The notes beneath the pieces are model-generated. The model made no database searches, had not been told where the DNA came from, and saw only the letters and a program-made list of their open reading frames with translations. The position numbers and the translations under genes are program-made. A stretch of 64,000 nt of DNA from Rhizoclosmatium globosum (Eukaryota > Chytridiomycota > Chytridiomycetes > Chytridiales > Chytriomycetaceae): assembly GCA_002104985.1 (NCBI GenBank), contig MCGO01000004.1, forward strand, positions 858,098 to 922,097, read 5' to 3'. How positions within the stretch are numbered: position 1 is the stretch's first letter; each line of letters starts with the position of its first letter. Shown here piece after piece: positions 34,305 through 44,334 of the stretch.

Positions 34305-35514
34305 ATGGTGCACCTTCTCACCTTCGCAGCATTCGCCGCAGTCGTCACCGCCGCATCAACTAGTTCCACATCGGCATCATCCAACCAAAACCAACACCAA
34401 AACCAAAACCAAACGTGGACTGTTGAGTGCGACCAGGCCACGCTCGCCTGTGGAATTGATGTTGTTGCGACATCGGCCGACGACTGTTCGTCTCTGCGGG
34501 CGACTCTTCTCGATGCGTCTTCTGGCGGCTTCTGTGCGGGTCTTGGTGGTGGTGAAGGAGCGGCGGCCTGTGCGATTGGCCTCAAAAGGTGTGTCTTCTC
34601 TCTTAACGGCATCTTATTCGAACTCCTTTTCGAAATACCATGAAAATATTAGAACTCTGTCCAACTGTGATCGCGCATTTGCTGAAGAAGGATCAAAGGC
34701 TTACGCTGTCGCTTACTTCTTCCGGGCTTCTCCCCCGCAACGGGCAGCTTGGATGCAGCAGAAGTTTGCTCCTACCTGTAATGCTACAACCCACACCTGC
34801 TCCATTGAAACACCAGTATATTCTGCAAAAGATTGTGCCGTCTTGCGTGCCCAGGATTTTTGTAACGGCCTTCCCACCGATATCCCATCCAAAGCATTCT
34901 CCCTGCATTCCATCTGTGTGACCCTCTACAATGCCCAAGTTGACGAATGTTTCGACTGGTTCTACCATGGACTTGCCCCAACCACCTTCAAATTCTCTTT
35001 CATTGCCAAACCTGAATTGTATGCATCCACTGTCCCTGTCCAGGTCGTTGCAAATGCAACTACTGCTTCCTCAACAGCTGATGCTTCTCAAAACAATGGC
35101 ACCTCTCCAAAGAATGCCACCCAAACTGACTCTTCAACGTCATCATCTTGTACCTTTGGCCAAAGAAAGTGTTCCCCTGATTCAACATCCCTCTTGCAAT
35201 GCAGCTACGTGTACAATGACGCCGGGAAATCGACTCTTGCCTGGATTGTTGAGGCTCCATGTCCGTCAGGTCAAATCTGTCTGATCAACTTGCCATCTTT
35301 TGCTGGATGTGTTTCCCCATCCTCCAATGTTGTTGGTGGTAGTTTCTCGTCTGGAGCTGCCAGCGGTAATTCTGTGGTTGTTCCAGCCGCTCCTGCTCCA
35401 TCTGCCATTGCTGCTCCATCTGCTGCTGTCGTCGTCGATGCATCTGCTCAAAAGCAAACTGCCACTGACTCGGCTCCTGTTAACAGAGTTGTGGATTCAA
35501 GCCATTGGTGGTAG
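34305..35514 (+). CDS. Secreted Cys-rich protein with possible CBM19-like module
   Basis: Two exons (34305-34589 and from about 34653) give about 380 residues. The first 17 residues (MVHLLTFAAFAAVVTAA) are a clear signal peptide. A Gln/Asn-rich spacer is followed by two stretches with regular Cys spacing (CDQATLAC..C..C..C and CNATTHTC..C..C..C). The region 35150-35310 has the pattern C-x5-C-x10-C-x18-C-x5-C-x10-C with a central Trp, similar to chitin-binding family 19 modules. The tail is Ser/Ala/Pro-rich and ends SSHWW, with no hydrophobic GPI signal. Extracellular location is well supported; carbohydrate binding is a guess. Confidence 0.6.
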
Positions 35515-35753
35515 GAAGCAGGCATCTTAATCCCCTTTTGCTATTTCTTTCAAGTATGTAGTTACATAAAAAAAAATGAAGGTTGTGCGCTTGATACTTC
35601 CTTTCTTCTTATAACTTTCTCCTGAGCAATCTAGCAATAATATTGTATGAAAGCATTAAATTGGGGCGAGGATGTGAGTGAGGGGGGTGACGGGTGTTGG
35701 AGCTCTTGGTGGGATTTTTGAGGTTGGGTGGGTTGGTGAGGATGGTGTGGGGA

Positions 35754-35756
<3 letters not shown>

Positions 35757-35798
<42 letters not shown>
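35757..35798. repeat. (GA)n microsatellite
   Basis: An uninterrupted run of about 21 GA dinucleotides, followed within 40 bp by the GC-rich palindromic patch. Confidence 0.95.
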
Positions 35799-35801
<3 letters not shown>

Positions 35802-36211
35802 GTCGTAGATACCGTCGGTCATCGGCCGACGCGGACGTCCGCGGTTCGGACCGCGCTCTCCGAATCGGTTTTTCCCAACCGAAACAATTTTTTTGGACTA
35901 AGCGCAATTGTGCTTCTCCCCTTCTCCACCATTGTATGTGCTGAGGTATAAAAGAAATGGTCCAAATGAGCCAGCACTGTGTCTGGGATGCATTTACTCT
36001 ACATATACCTGCAAGCCACGTTGTTCGAGAGAAACTTCTCTGACGTTTGTCGCTCATAACCGTCCCTCTAAGCGTACCTCTCAGCGTCCCTCCGAAAGGA
36101 GATTGAAAGCAGTAATTAAAAGAGATTTATAAAGTTCCAAGATGCGTGTCTTCTGTTTTAATACACGTAATAATACTCAAAAAAAAGTAACACTCAACAA
36201 TCACTTAACAC

Positions 36212-36320
36212 TTACGTGCGTCCCACATAACTGATTGCACCTGTTCGTTGCAATTGTTGCGCATATCTGAAAAGTTCGCTGAATTCCTTACCTCTTCCCT
36301 CACTGAGCGCGTAGCTTGTT
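36212..36320 (-). other. Possible last exon of a small unidentified protein
   Basis: On the minus strand a good acceptor (TTTCTTTCTAG) opens a frame reading TSYALSEGRGKEFSELF and then RYAQQLQRTGAISYVGRT before a stop at 36212-36214. A preceding mini-exon (LAAVGI) can be joined in phase. The composition looks protein-like, possibly a small mitochondrial membrane protein, but I do not recognise the family and could not find a start codon. It may be chance. Confidence 0.25.
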
Positions 36321-37406
36321 CTAGAAAGAAACCAAGATTAGAAGCAGGGGCCGTGGAGCAAGAATGACGCACCTACTCTCTACATACCAACTGCGGCCAG
36401 GCTGTGAAATAGTCAAGAAAGACAGCTATTCTAAGTTTAAGGTACTTTTTTTATTTCGAAACTAGTTAACATAAAATCCAGGATTGTGGCCTGTCATTTG
36501 TTAGTATGATAGTATCAAGTATTGGATCTCTTGTTGTCGTACTCGCTGGTCAACGATCAGGCTGGTGGCTCTGCCCCAACTTTTTGTCATCCTCGAAACC
36601 CTCAAAGTTGGCCAACCCTCATTTCCTGGTCCAAAGCATCAAGTGACCACAGAAAAAACAGGTCACTTGACAATGGAGATTTGGTAGGGTTAAACCGATG
36701 ATCCTGAGCTTACCAAAGTCCAATTTTCTACAACCTTTTCCTAAGCACCATTTGTAACGTTATTCCGTGATTAAGTCAATCGTACTTTGTAAAACCAACG
36801 GCCCTTACTTACAATAATTTATTTACAAATCTATTTACGCGTCAAACCAAATTAAAACGTTCTAAGAGTTGTTTCAAACTGTCTTTTGCCTTCAGTTGTT
36901 ATAAGAACTCGTCATACATAAATATACATAATCCATACCATTTCTCTTATCTCAGAAGTTCCGAGATAAGCATCGGAACACACAATCGGAAAACGGAAAC
37001 GTCGGAGGGAGATAGATTTAACAGCGGCAAGGAGATGTATTTCAGGCCCAGACCACCAAAGAAAAGGTTCGTTTCAAGCTCCGCAGAAAAAAAGGTGGAG
37101 AGCCACCAGCCTGGTCAACGATTGCCTGGCAATAATAAAGAAACTTTCTTCGGAGCTCCTTGTTTGCTTTACCGACGCTATTTACAGTTCGCCAGATTTG
37201 ATTCTGCAGCTGAGGGAAAAGAATAGGACTACTTCCGTGAGAAAGGGAATTATTTTATTTCTTTTTCCTGTATTACTATGCAATGTGCCAAGAACGAACG
37301 TGATATCATGCATTCATGTTGATTCGAAATATTCCAGAGGGAGTTCAGTGGTTGTTCAATAGAGCCTTGAGAAACCAAGATCAATGATGAGAATCACAAA
37401 TAGAAT

Positions 37407-38024
37407 TCAGTTTACCATCTCGACAGCAGCCTGGCCCCAGTCTTCGCCATGGTTGTGACCGGTTTTCTTATCGGCACCACCAATACCAGAACGCAACAAA
37501 GCCTACCAGAATTGTAAACAACGAGAAGACAGTTTCCTGGAATAAACCAGGCAGTTGAAGAGAGCATACCTGTTCCTCTGTGAGACAGGTCAGGATACCA
37601 AAGATGACAGGAATTCCAGTATCCAGGCCCACACGCATCAAGCCCTGAGTCGAAGCATCGGCAATATACTCAAAGTGCATCGTATCTGGAATCACACAGA
37701 TACAAATAAGCCACACAACCAATACAAACAAGGTCATGAAGGAGAGCACGCACCGCCCTTGATCAACACGCCAATCGAAATCGCCACGTCGTAGCGCTTC
37801 TTCGCCAAAAGCGCCTTTGTCGCAAACGGCAGTTCGAAGGCGCCGCTGACAAAGTGCACGTCAACATCGTCGCTTGAAACGCCGAGCGATGTCAGCCGCG
37901 CAACCGCCGCTGACGTAAGCGACTCGACGATCTCGGCGTTCCACCGCGCACGAACAATGAGCACTTTGAGCCCGGTGCCGTTGGGCTTCTCGGCCGCGAG
38001 GGTGAGTCCTTTGTGGCCGGCCAT
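37407..38024 (-). CDS. RIB4: 6,7-dimethyl-8-ribityllumazine synthase
   Basis: This enzyme condenses 5-amino-6-ribitylamino-uracil with 3,4-dihydroxybutanone phosphate, the penultimate step of riboflavin synthesis. Three exons encode about 165 residues. Motifs in order are [16 protein letters not shown] (substrate-binding Trp), [34 protein letters not shown] (the GD-x-x-HF active-site loop restored across the first intron), [18 protein letters not shown] and [15 protein letters not shown] at the C-terminus. The length and motif order are normal. The start is the first ATG (complement 38022-38024). Riboflavin auxotrophs, including animals, lack this enzyme, so it fits a fungus. Confidence 0.95.
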
Positions 38025-39259
38025 TTGGTTTGGTTGATTTCTTTTTATTGTTTTTGATTAGAAAAAGGAGAGTAACTATCTGCATATCATTATCGCTTCT
38101 AGCCCCTTTACGGATTCACTACTTCCCTCTTTGCTACTCGTAGACAGTCAGTCGTATTAGGGCTATTAGGGAATGGTTAATCCTCGCAATGCAATCCATC
38201 TACTGGACTCCTTCCGCTTCAGCACCGCCGAATCAGGATGCGGTCAAATATCATATCCATCAAATTAGATTAGGCGAAAGCAGTCTGAGCGCCGTCACTT
38301 CAGGACTTCGTCTGCACAAAGACCCTATAATCTGCTTCACTCAGCACTCCCAACCGTGACCCTCATCCAAGACTCTCATAAGCCATATATTCTCTTTCGT
38401 TTGACTACATGTGTCTCTGTCTTTAGCCACTGTAAGCAGTGAAATCGAATATTCAACTCAATGGATCTATTGATTCCGTCTGTCTCATTTTCAGGCAATT
38501 CACTCTATTCAAGTTTATTGGATCCATTTTTGTTGTTAATCGAGAACGCCGTGATGCGAAATTGTTTGGGATCGTGGAAACTGTGTCAATCAACTTCAGC
38601 ATCAACAAACCCCTCTAGTCATCAAGAACGCGCCTTTATTCAGTCATATGTCGGGTTTATTTGGATCTCGCAGTTGCGGATGGGTTGCTAGTATCCCCAG
38701 AGGATTGAAAATTTTTTTCTCCTCAACTGATAGTGCTCTTGGACATGGTGGAATAGCGAAACCTTGAGCGTAGAGAAACCTAAACGTGGTATTGGATCGA
38801 ATTATCAGCCATGGCTGTGTGCAGAGAGACGTCCTGGCTGGAGGCGACCGAACCATCAGCACAATCTCCCACTAGATAGAATGCCATTCAACATTGGCTT
38901 GAATAGAGGAATATGCAGCAGACGTGACAGTAGTGTCTCTGACGTTTGAAGTGACATGAAGCGGAGTTAGTGATTTCACACAGGATCTCTAGACTCAAAT
39001 AGAAGGGTCCAGACATTGGATATTTATAAACACAAAAATACTGGCGTTCGAGGAGTGTACGTTACGTGAAACAAATAAGAGAGAGTGTCAGCGAGTTTAC
39101 ATGGAAGTTTTGGTTCAGTACTTCCACGAACTGTGATGTAACAGACGACCAATAAAAATAATTCAAATTTCATTGATTGCTTCATTCTTTTGAAAGCAGA
39201 GCCCCTCATCTTATACCACCCCCTGCAATTGAAGTATTGTCTTACTTCTACAATCGCAA
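38025..39259. other. Intergenic interval without a recognised gene
   Basis: About 1.2 kb. Short frames at 38461-38691 and 38764-38949 (plus) and 38644-38862 (minus) have no family resemblance or clear splice context. No tRNA-like cloverleaf was noticed. The proximal part must contain the RIB4 promoter. Confidence 0.5.
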
Positions 39260-39895
39260 CTATTTGCCACCACCCAACTTCTTGTCCCCAAAAGCAGCTT
39301 TATCAGCTCTCTTTGGCAACCACTCCATCATTCCATCATCCCCTTCCGCCCCTGATCCTTCCAGACTTCCTTCACCATCCTCCCCCGTCAACACATCTTT
39401 GGCACGTAACCGAACAACCATATTCCCCTCCCGATCTCCACCCTGTCTCGCAATAATCTCCTCAATCGTCCCAATCTTCCCTTGCGTCGTATCAAACCAC
39501 CCCAAATGGTCTGCAATCAGGTGCTTCGCTTGACACCCGTCGCAGGTGATGATCACGACACCTGTTTCGTATGCTTTCTTTGACATGAGTTTGTGGGTTC
39601 TGTGGGAGCATTTGTTGCAGTTGAAGCCGATGAGGAGGCGGGAAGGGATTTGGGGTTGTTTTGGGGCGGTGTTTGTGGATGGGTCTGGGTTGGATGGTGG
39701 AGTTGAGGAGGAGGAGGATGAGAGAGAGGGAAGGGTTGTTGAGAAGGGTCGGAGGAGGGGAGGCGGGATTGGGTTGTATTTTGGGATTGGATGGATGGTT
39801 TTGTGAATGATTGGATGTGACTGGTTTTGGATGTGATGCTTCGACTCAGTAACCTGATTGTGGATGGAGAGGATGCAGCTGTGTGGTGGAGGCAA
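39260..39895 (-). CDS. HEP1: DNL-type zinc finger protein (Hep1/Zim17), mitochondrial Hsp70 escort
   Basis: This mitochondrial protein keeps Hsp70 (Ssc1) soluble. The core reads GFNCNKCSHRTHKLMSKKAY, then GVVIITCDGCQAKHLIADHLGWF, giving the CxxC...CxxC zinc site and the DHLGWF (DNL-like) motif. About 95 residues precede it, rich in Ser/Pro/His with LLRPFSTT, consistent with a mitochondrial presequence. The C-terminal extension is acidic and Gly-rich. The start at 39893-39895 keeps a single exon; a spliced start at about 39920 (MITHCLRCLHH) in another frame is possible and would replace the first residues. Confidence 0.85.
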   Translation of the reverse strand: MPPPHSCILSIHNQVTESKHHIQNQSHPIIHKTIHPIPKYNPIPPPLLRPFSTTLPSLSSSSSSTPPSNPDPSTNTAPKQPQIPSRLLIGFNCNKCSHRTHKLMSKKAYETGVVIITCDGCQAKHLIADHLGWFDTTQGKIGTIEEIIARQGGDREGNMVVRLRAKDVLTGEDGEGSLEGSGAEGDDGMMEWLPKRADKAAFGDKKLGGGK

Positions 39896-40247
39896 CGAAG
39901 GCAGTGGGTGATCATTTTGGTTTTTGAAGCTTCTTTCTTTCTTCTTTGATTTGAAAAGGGCTCTGATGGAAACACGTTGGACAGAATGATATCATTTTGT
40001 TTTGGTGTTTCTTGAAAGAGAGAATAAGCGTTTATTTGAGATGGAATACTATTGACTGTGAATATCGCGTGAAAAAGGGATATAAGAAAGGGGAGTACAT
40101 TTAAACACAAGCAGCAAATCAACACGCGAAACAAGAATCTGAAATACTTAATCAATGAAATGGAAGAGAGGGTGTACTGTAACAAGTGACGCAAAGCACA
40201 TCACAAGTTCTTCACTTTCATTTGCGCTTTTTTTCAACTCACCAAAA

Positions 40248-41070
40248 ATGACCTTCGAACTCAAGGTGGGCCTCAACACGCACTCGCTAAAGAGTGACAG
40301 CACCACTCCGATCCAAACGCCAATGCAGCAAGTCTGAGGAGGGAGCGGCGGACTGAGGGGCCGTGGTTTTAATGCGAAATGGCAGGACAGCCTGGTTGGA
40401 AGTCTTTTAAAACGTTAGAAAGAAAGAAGGGAGACCCAAGAGACGCACTGACTTGTCATTCTACGTGGATGGTCCTGGATTCGATCTTTGGATGCAGAGG
40501 GACGTTGTTGATGGAGGAAGAGGCGTTGAAGGATGGCATCAGGAGGCATGACTCACACAGGTGTCATTTTTGGACTCACTCATGATCCTCCCCAAATCAT
40601 TCATATGTTAATATTGCGGTTGTTAACAAACTATTCGATTCATTAGACTGCCGGTTTCGACGCCCGTTTCCCTAACCAGAACCAGGTATGTTCAGTCATT
40701 CCTGACAGGATCCCATATGTCTCTGTCATGAAACACTCCACTCCCATCGCTCCCACAGTGAAAATCCGTACTCATCAACTTCCATTCGAATTAGACCAAG
40801 AACTGCTGGCAAAACTACGTTGACTACTTCAAGTGTGTTGCCAACAAGGGAGAGGACTACGCTCCATGCAACCAGTTCAAGCAGGTCTACAAGTCTCTCT
40901 GCCCAATCAAATGGGTAAGTCATAGTTTCTGATTATTATTAGTATTAGAGATTGAGTTGTTGATCCATTACCTCTGATAGGTCGAGACCTGGGATGAGCA
41001 GCGTGACAACGGATCTTTCCCAGCCATGTACGAGATCAAGAACAAGCACCACGGTGATGACCACCACTAA
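40248..41070 (+). CDS. COX12: Cytochrome c oxidase subunit VIb (Cox12)
   Basis: This intermembrane-space subunit of complex IV bridges the dimer. Four exons (40248-40265, 40647-40685, 40795-40914, 40981-41070) encode an 88-residue protein: MTFELK, then TAGFDARFPNQNQ, TKNCWQNYVDYFKC and APCNQFKQVYKSLCPIKW, ending VETWDEQRDNGSFPAMY and a His-rich tail. The twin CX9C/CX10C cysteines are present, as expected for Mia40-dependent import. The first intron (381 nt) is long for this genome. A poly(A)-like AATAAA lies at about 41170. Confidence 0.93.
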
Positions 41071-41237
41071 ACTGTTCATCGTCTTGGTTGAATCCTCCTT
41101 TCTTTTCTTGAATGGGACTATATTTTATGATAGAAAGACTGGAGGATTAAGTTGATTCCATGGATTAGGAAATAAAACTTTCCCATACCCGATTTGTTAC
41201 TTTTCCTTTTTCCCGGTTATTTATTTATTGAAAAAAG

Positions 41238-42013
41238 ATGGGGGAATCCATAGCAGATGAGCAGGCACTGGCAGCACTTGAGAAGAGCATCGCATCAACC
41301 ATCGATACGCTCTTGAAGATCAGCGCAACAACATTTGACTACCAGGCAGACAGTGGACCGGTGCTGCAGCGGAGAATGTAAGCCTGGCTGGATTCAATGC
41401 TGTTGTCCCGTCTAACTCTCTGGCAACTACCTAAACTATCAATTGGATTCACAGAACAAAACTGACAAATAATCTGGCGAATGTCGAGGCTGCTGGTCAG
41501 GCCGTTGAGACGAATGTACCCCTTTCAGCTGTCGAGTGAGTCTCAGCATCCTTTGAACCAATGACCCCGTCTTCCAGCTTCGCTCCCATGGCAGTAACAT
41601 TCACATACTATTGACTGCATGGGATGCCACCCGCGATTATCTATCCCCAATTTCCTGGACTAGCGTCGGTCTAACACCATTTACTACAATTCCAGATGTA
41701 TCGAATCAGGCGCAAGTCCTGACACATATACCAAAAGTATTACACAAGTCCTAGTGGATAAGAATCAGAAAACGAATGGAATCATCACGGCAGTCACGGT
41801 TCGTACATCAATGAAATATCAAACAAAACTTTGTACTAAATTCGTTTCGCTCCTCCGCTCTTCACCCTCATTCCTCATTCATCCTTGGAAACCGTTATGA
41901 ATTCGTTTCATGATTCATAGAATCTACACAATCAACTGGCAGAAGAGATCCGAAAGAACTATCCAGAATTGCATGCAGAATATGAGAGGATGCTGAAAGA
42001 AGAAGATAAATAA
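41238..42013 (+). CDS. MED10: Mediator complex subunit 10
   Basis: MED10 belongs to the Mediator middle module that links activators to RNA polymerase II. Four exons encode about 135 residues, the usual length. Diagnostic segments are LEKSIASTIDTLLKI near the N-terminus, VPLSAVECIESGASPDTYTK (the conserved VPLxVxxxIDxGxxPDxYT block, restored across an intron) and LAEEIRKNYPELHAEYERML at the C-terminus. The start ATG at 41238 follows an A-rich leader. It is the same strand as COX12, 168 nt downstream of its stop. Confidence 0.9.
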
Positions 42014-42316
42014 TAAATGCATCAGGAAAGAAACCGAAGTTGATCTATGGAAATTCGTAAATAGGCATGCAAAATTATCTGCAAAGAACTTTCAGTGAGA
42101 GGCCTTATGCATAGATGAATTGAGCACATATTTCCCTCATTCCTGTGGTACTACTTCTTACTGGATGGGGAGTTGTTATCTCACAGAATATTGTAGCTTT
42201 GGATACAAATGGGAACGTATTTCGTTGCATCCACGTCACTGGGAAATCTTTTACAGTATTGCGGGAGGGGTTGAATGGAATCCCAAAAAAGAACAACCCA
42301 AAAACTCACACTCAAT

Positions 42317-42988
42317 ATGGCACAAGCGGAAACACTCGTCCCAACCGACATTCTTGTTTTATCTACACCTCCCGCGTCTCCTCTCAAGAAGCGAAAAGGA
42401 ACCCCGCGCCGTTCGCCCAAGACAACCACTGATTCAGATCTAACAGCTGTCTACATCTCATTCCCGTTCATCGGCTACGATCAAGACGAGACCCAAGAAC
42501 AAGAGTACCCAAGAAAACGAACCTCTGCCAGCGTATCCCCAAGCCCGCGCATCTCGTCTCTCGACTACCCGTCAAGCTCAATCACCAACGAAACAGACAG
42601 CTTCTCACCGACCCCGCAGCCCCAACGATTGTCCAACTTAGGCAGCAGCGTTGTAACATCCTCACGAGATGCGGGTGTGCAGATGCAGGTTCCACAACAA
42701 CAGGTTCAACAGCAACAGCAACAGACGAACGTCAATGTGAGGTTTGTCGGGGACTCGTTCTATGGAAGTGGAAAGTACTGGTGGACAAGGCATATTCGTC
42801 CTAGTCCTGCTGTCTCGAATAGCTCGTCTGATTCTGATTCGCCGAATGGCGAGGATGGGAAGGATGAATCGGATTCGAATGGGGCGGATCGTGGGGATGC
42901 TCCTAGACGCGGTCGTGGAGGTTGGGGTAGAGGAGGTGGTAGGGGTCGTGGACGTGGGAGAGCTTCTTGGAGGGGGAAGAGGATTTAA
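42317..42988 (+). CDS. RGG-box protein, tandem paralogue A
   Basis: This single-exon protein of about 223 residues has no recognised catalytic domain. Visible features: a basic KKRKGTPRRSPKTTTDSDL motif near the N-terminus (NLS-like), a short segment TAVYISFPFIG, a second basic PRKR with Ser-Pro sites, a Gln-rich patch, a strongly conserved block VRFVGDSFYGSGKYWWTRHI, an acidic Ser/Asp stretch and a C-terminal Arg/Gly-rich RGG tail ending RASWRGKRI. The start is set at MAQAE because it aligns with MTQVE of the downstream paralogue; an in-frame ATG at 42275 would add 14 residues. An RNA-binding nuclear role is a guess. Confidence 0.75.
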   Translation: MAQAETLVPTDILVLSTPPASPLKKRKGTPRRSPKTTTDSDLTAVYISFPFIGYDQDETQEQEYPRKRTSASVSPSPRISSLDYPSSSITNETDSFSPTPQPQRLSNLGSSVVTSSRDAGVQMQVPQQQVQQQQQQTNVNVRFVGDSFYGSGKYWWTRHIRPSPAVSNSSSDSDSPNGEDGKDESDSNGADRGDAPRRGRGGWGRGGGRGRGRGRASWRGKRI

Positions 42989-43601
42989 ACCTCAGAAGTT
43001 AACGATTCTTTGTAATTTGGGAAGTGTATTTGATCTCTATCTCGTTGAACGTTATTAATATTAATTGTTTATGAACCTTTTCTTGGATATCTTGCTGTGC
43101 CACCAAGATTCGAGAAGAATGTCTTTTCCTTGGTCATTCAATGCACACAAAAATGAGTTTGGTATGAGGATTAAGAAGTTACACCATTTGGATCACAACT
43201 TAAAAATGACCATGTTGGAGCATTGGAACTTATAGTTAATATTAGTTATCACAATACCACCAGCAATAGGTATTAATAAGTCTCCGCATACTTCTTACAC
43301 TTTGGATTGTAACTTCTCCATAATGGGTGCATTGTTGGTGCAATGTTGGTGCAATGTCTGTTTTTTTCTCCGACTCCCTTCCCGAAAATAGATCTTCAAA
43401 ACTGGCGCTGTTCCTCCTGCATTCAGGTATGAGATATCGCGCATTCGCCCGGTTCATTTCTTGCTCATGTGGCAGCTCGAGGAATAATCTCGAGGACTGG
43501 ATGCCTGTTTCTCAACAATCACTTCTTATCAATTTGTCTGATCTGCGAAATACTTTCAATCCCATAGAATCCTAAACGAACATCCCACAAAGATTCCTCC
43601 A
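42989..43601. other. Spacer between tandem paralogues
   Basis: No gene is seen in 613 bp. A short direct repeat, TTGGTGCAATG, occurs twice at about 43332-43355. The region presumably carries the 3' end of paralogue A and the promoter of paralogue B. Confidence 0.6.
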
Positions 43602-44243
43602 ATGATGACGCAAGTGGAAGCTTCTCGTGAACCAGCCTCTGTATTCGCAGACACATCAAGTTCACCCCTCGATTCACCACTGAAGAAGCGGAAAGGAACT
43701 CCACATCGTTCGCCAAAGACAACAACCGATTCAGATCTAACAGCTGTATTCATTTCGTTTCCATTCGTTGTTGGATCTGAACAAGATGAAATCCAAGACG
43801 AGTATCCCCGAAAACGCTTTTCAATGTCTCCGAGTCCCCGCATTTCAGGATCAGATAATCAAGGTCCGTCAAGCTCGTTTAATGATGGCGATGCGGCCAA
43901 ATTCTCGCCAATGCCACAGGCGCAACGCTTGTCAAACCTGGGCAGCAGCGTGATCACTGCGACTGGAACGGAACAGCAAGCAAACGTGAATGTGAGATTT
44001 GTGGGAGATTCCTTTTATGGAAGTGGAAAGTATTGGTGGACAAGGCATATTCGTCCTAGTCCTGCTGTCTCGAATAGCTCGTCTGATTCTGACTCGCCGA
44101 ATGTAGAAGATGGAAAGGATGAATCTGATTCGAATGAAGGTGAACGTGGAGAAACGCCAAGACGGGGACGCGGAGGCTGGGGCAGAGGAGGTGGCAGGGG
44201 ACGTGGACGTGGTAGAGCTTCTTGGAGGGGGAAGAGGATTTAA
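43602..44243 (+). CDS. RGG-box protein, tandem paralogue B
   Basis: This 213-residue single-exon protein is collinear with the gene at 42317-42988. Shared blocks are SPLKKRKGTP.RSPKTTTDSDLTAV, PRKR, QRLSNLGSSV, FVGDSFYGSGKYWWTRHI and the RGG tail ending RASWRGKRI. The N-terminal and Gln-rich regions have diverged, and the poly-Gln patch is nearly lost. The centre is almost identical at the DNA level to paralogue A, including synonymous sites, which suggests gene conversion. Function unknown. Confidence 0.75.
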   Translation: MMTQVEASREPASVFADTSSSPLDSPLKKRKGTPHRSPKTTTDSDLTAVFISFPFVVGSEQDEIQDEYPRKRFSMSPSPRISGSDNQGPSSSFNDGDAAKFSPMPQAQRLSNLGSSVITATGTEQQANVNVRFVGDSFYGSGKYWWTRHIRPSPAVSNSSSDSDSPNVEDGKDESDSNEGERGETPRRGRGGWGRGGGRGRGRGRASWRGKRI

Positions 44244-44334
44244 AGCTGAGAAGGCGTCTCTTTCAGCGTATTCGTTCCATTATTATTCTTTCTTTTCTTT
44301 TTCTTTTCCGTTGTATTATTTCTTTTTCAAACAA

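Larger units (their letters stand above)
35515..37406. other. Gene-poor interval
   Basis: No recognisable gene is seen in about 1.9 kb. It holds a long GA microsatellite (35757-35798), a GC-rich palindromic patch (35815-35870), a TATAAAAG box at 35946, and one possible small spliced minus-strand exon (36212-36320). A 63-codon plus-strand frame at 37035-37226 lacks family resemblance and is not called. Confidence 0.6.

Noticed and set aside
37035..37226. 63-codon open frame
   Set aside because: No family resemblance, no splice or promoter context, and length expected by chance in this composition.
38461..38949. Short open frames in the gap between RIB4 and HEP1
   Set aside because: Overlapping frames on both strands with no recognisable domains; not distinguishable from chance.
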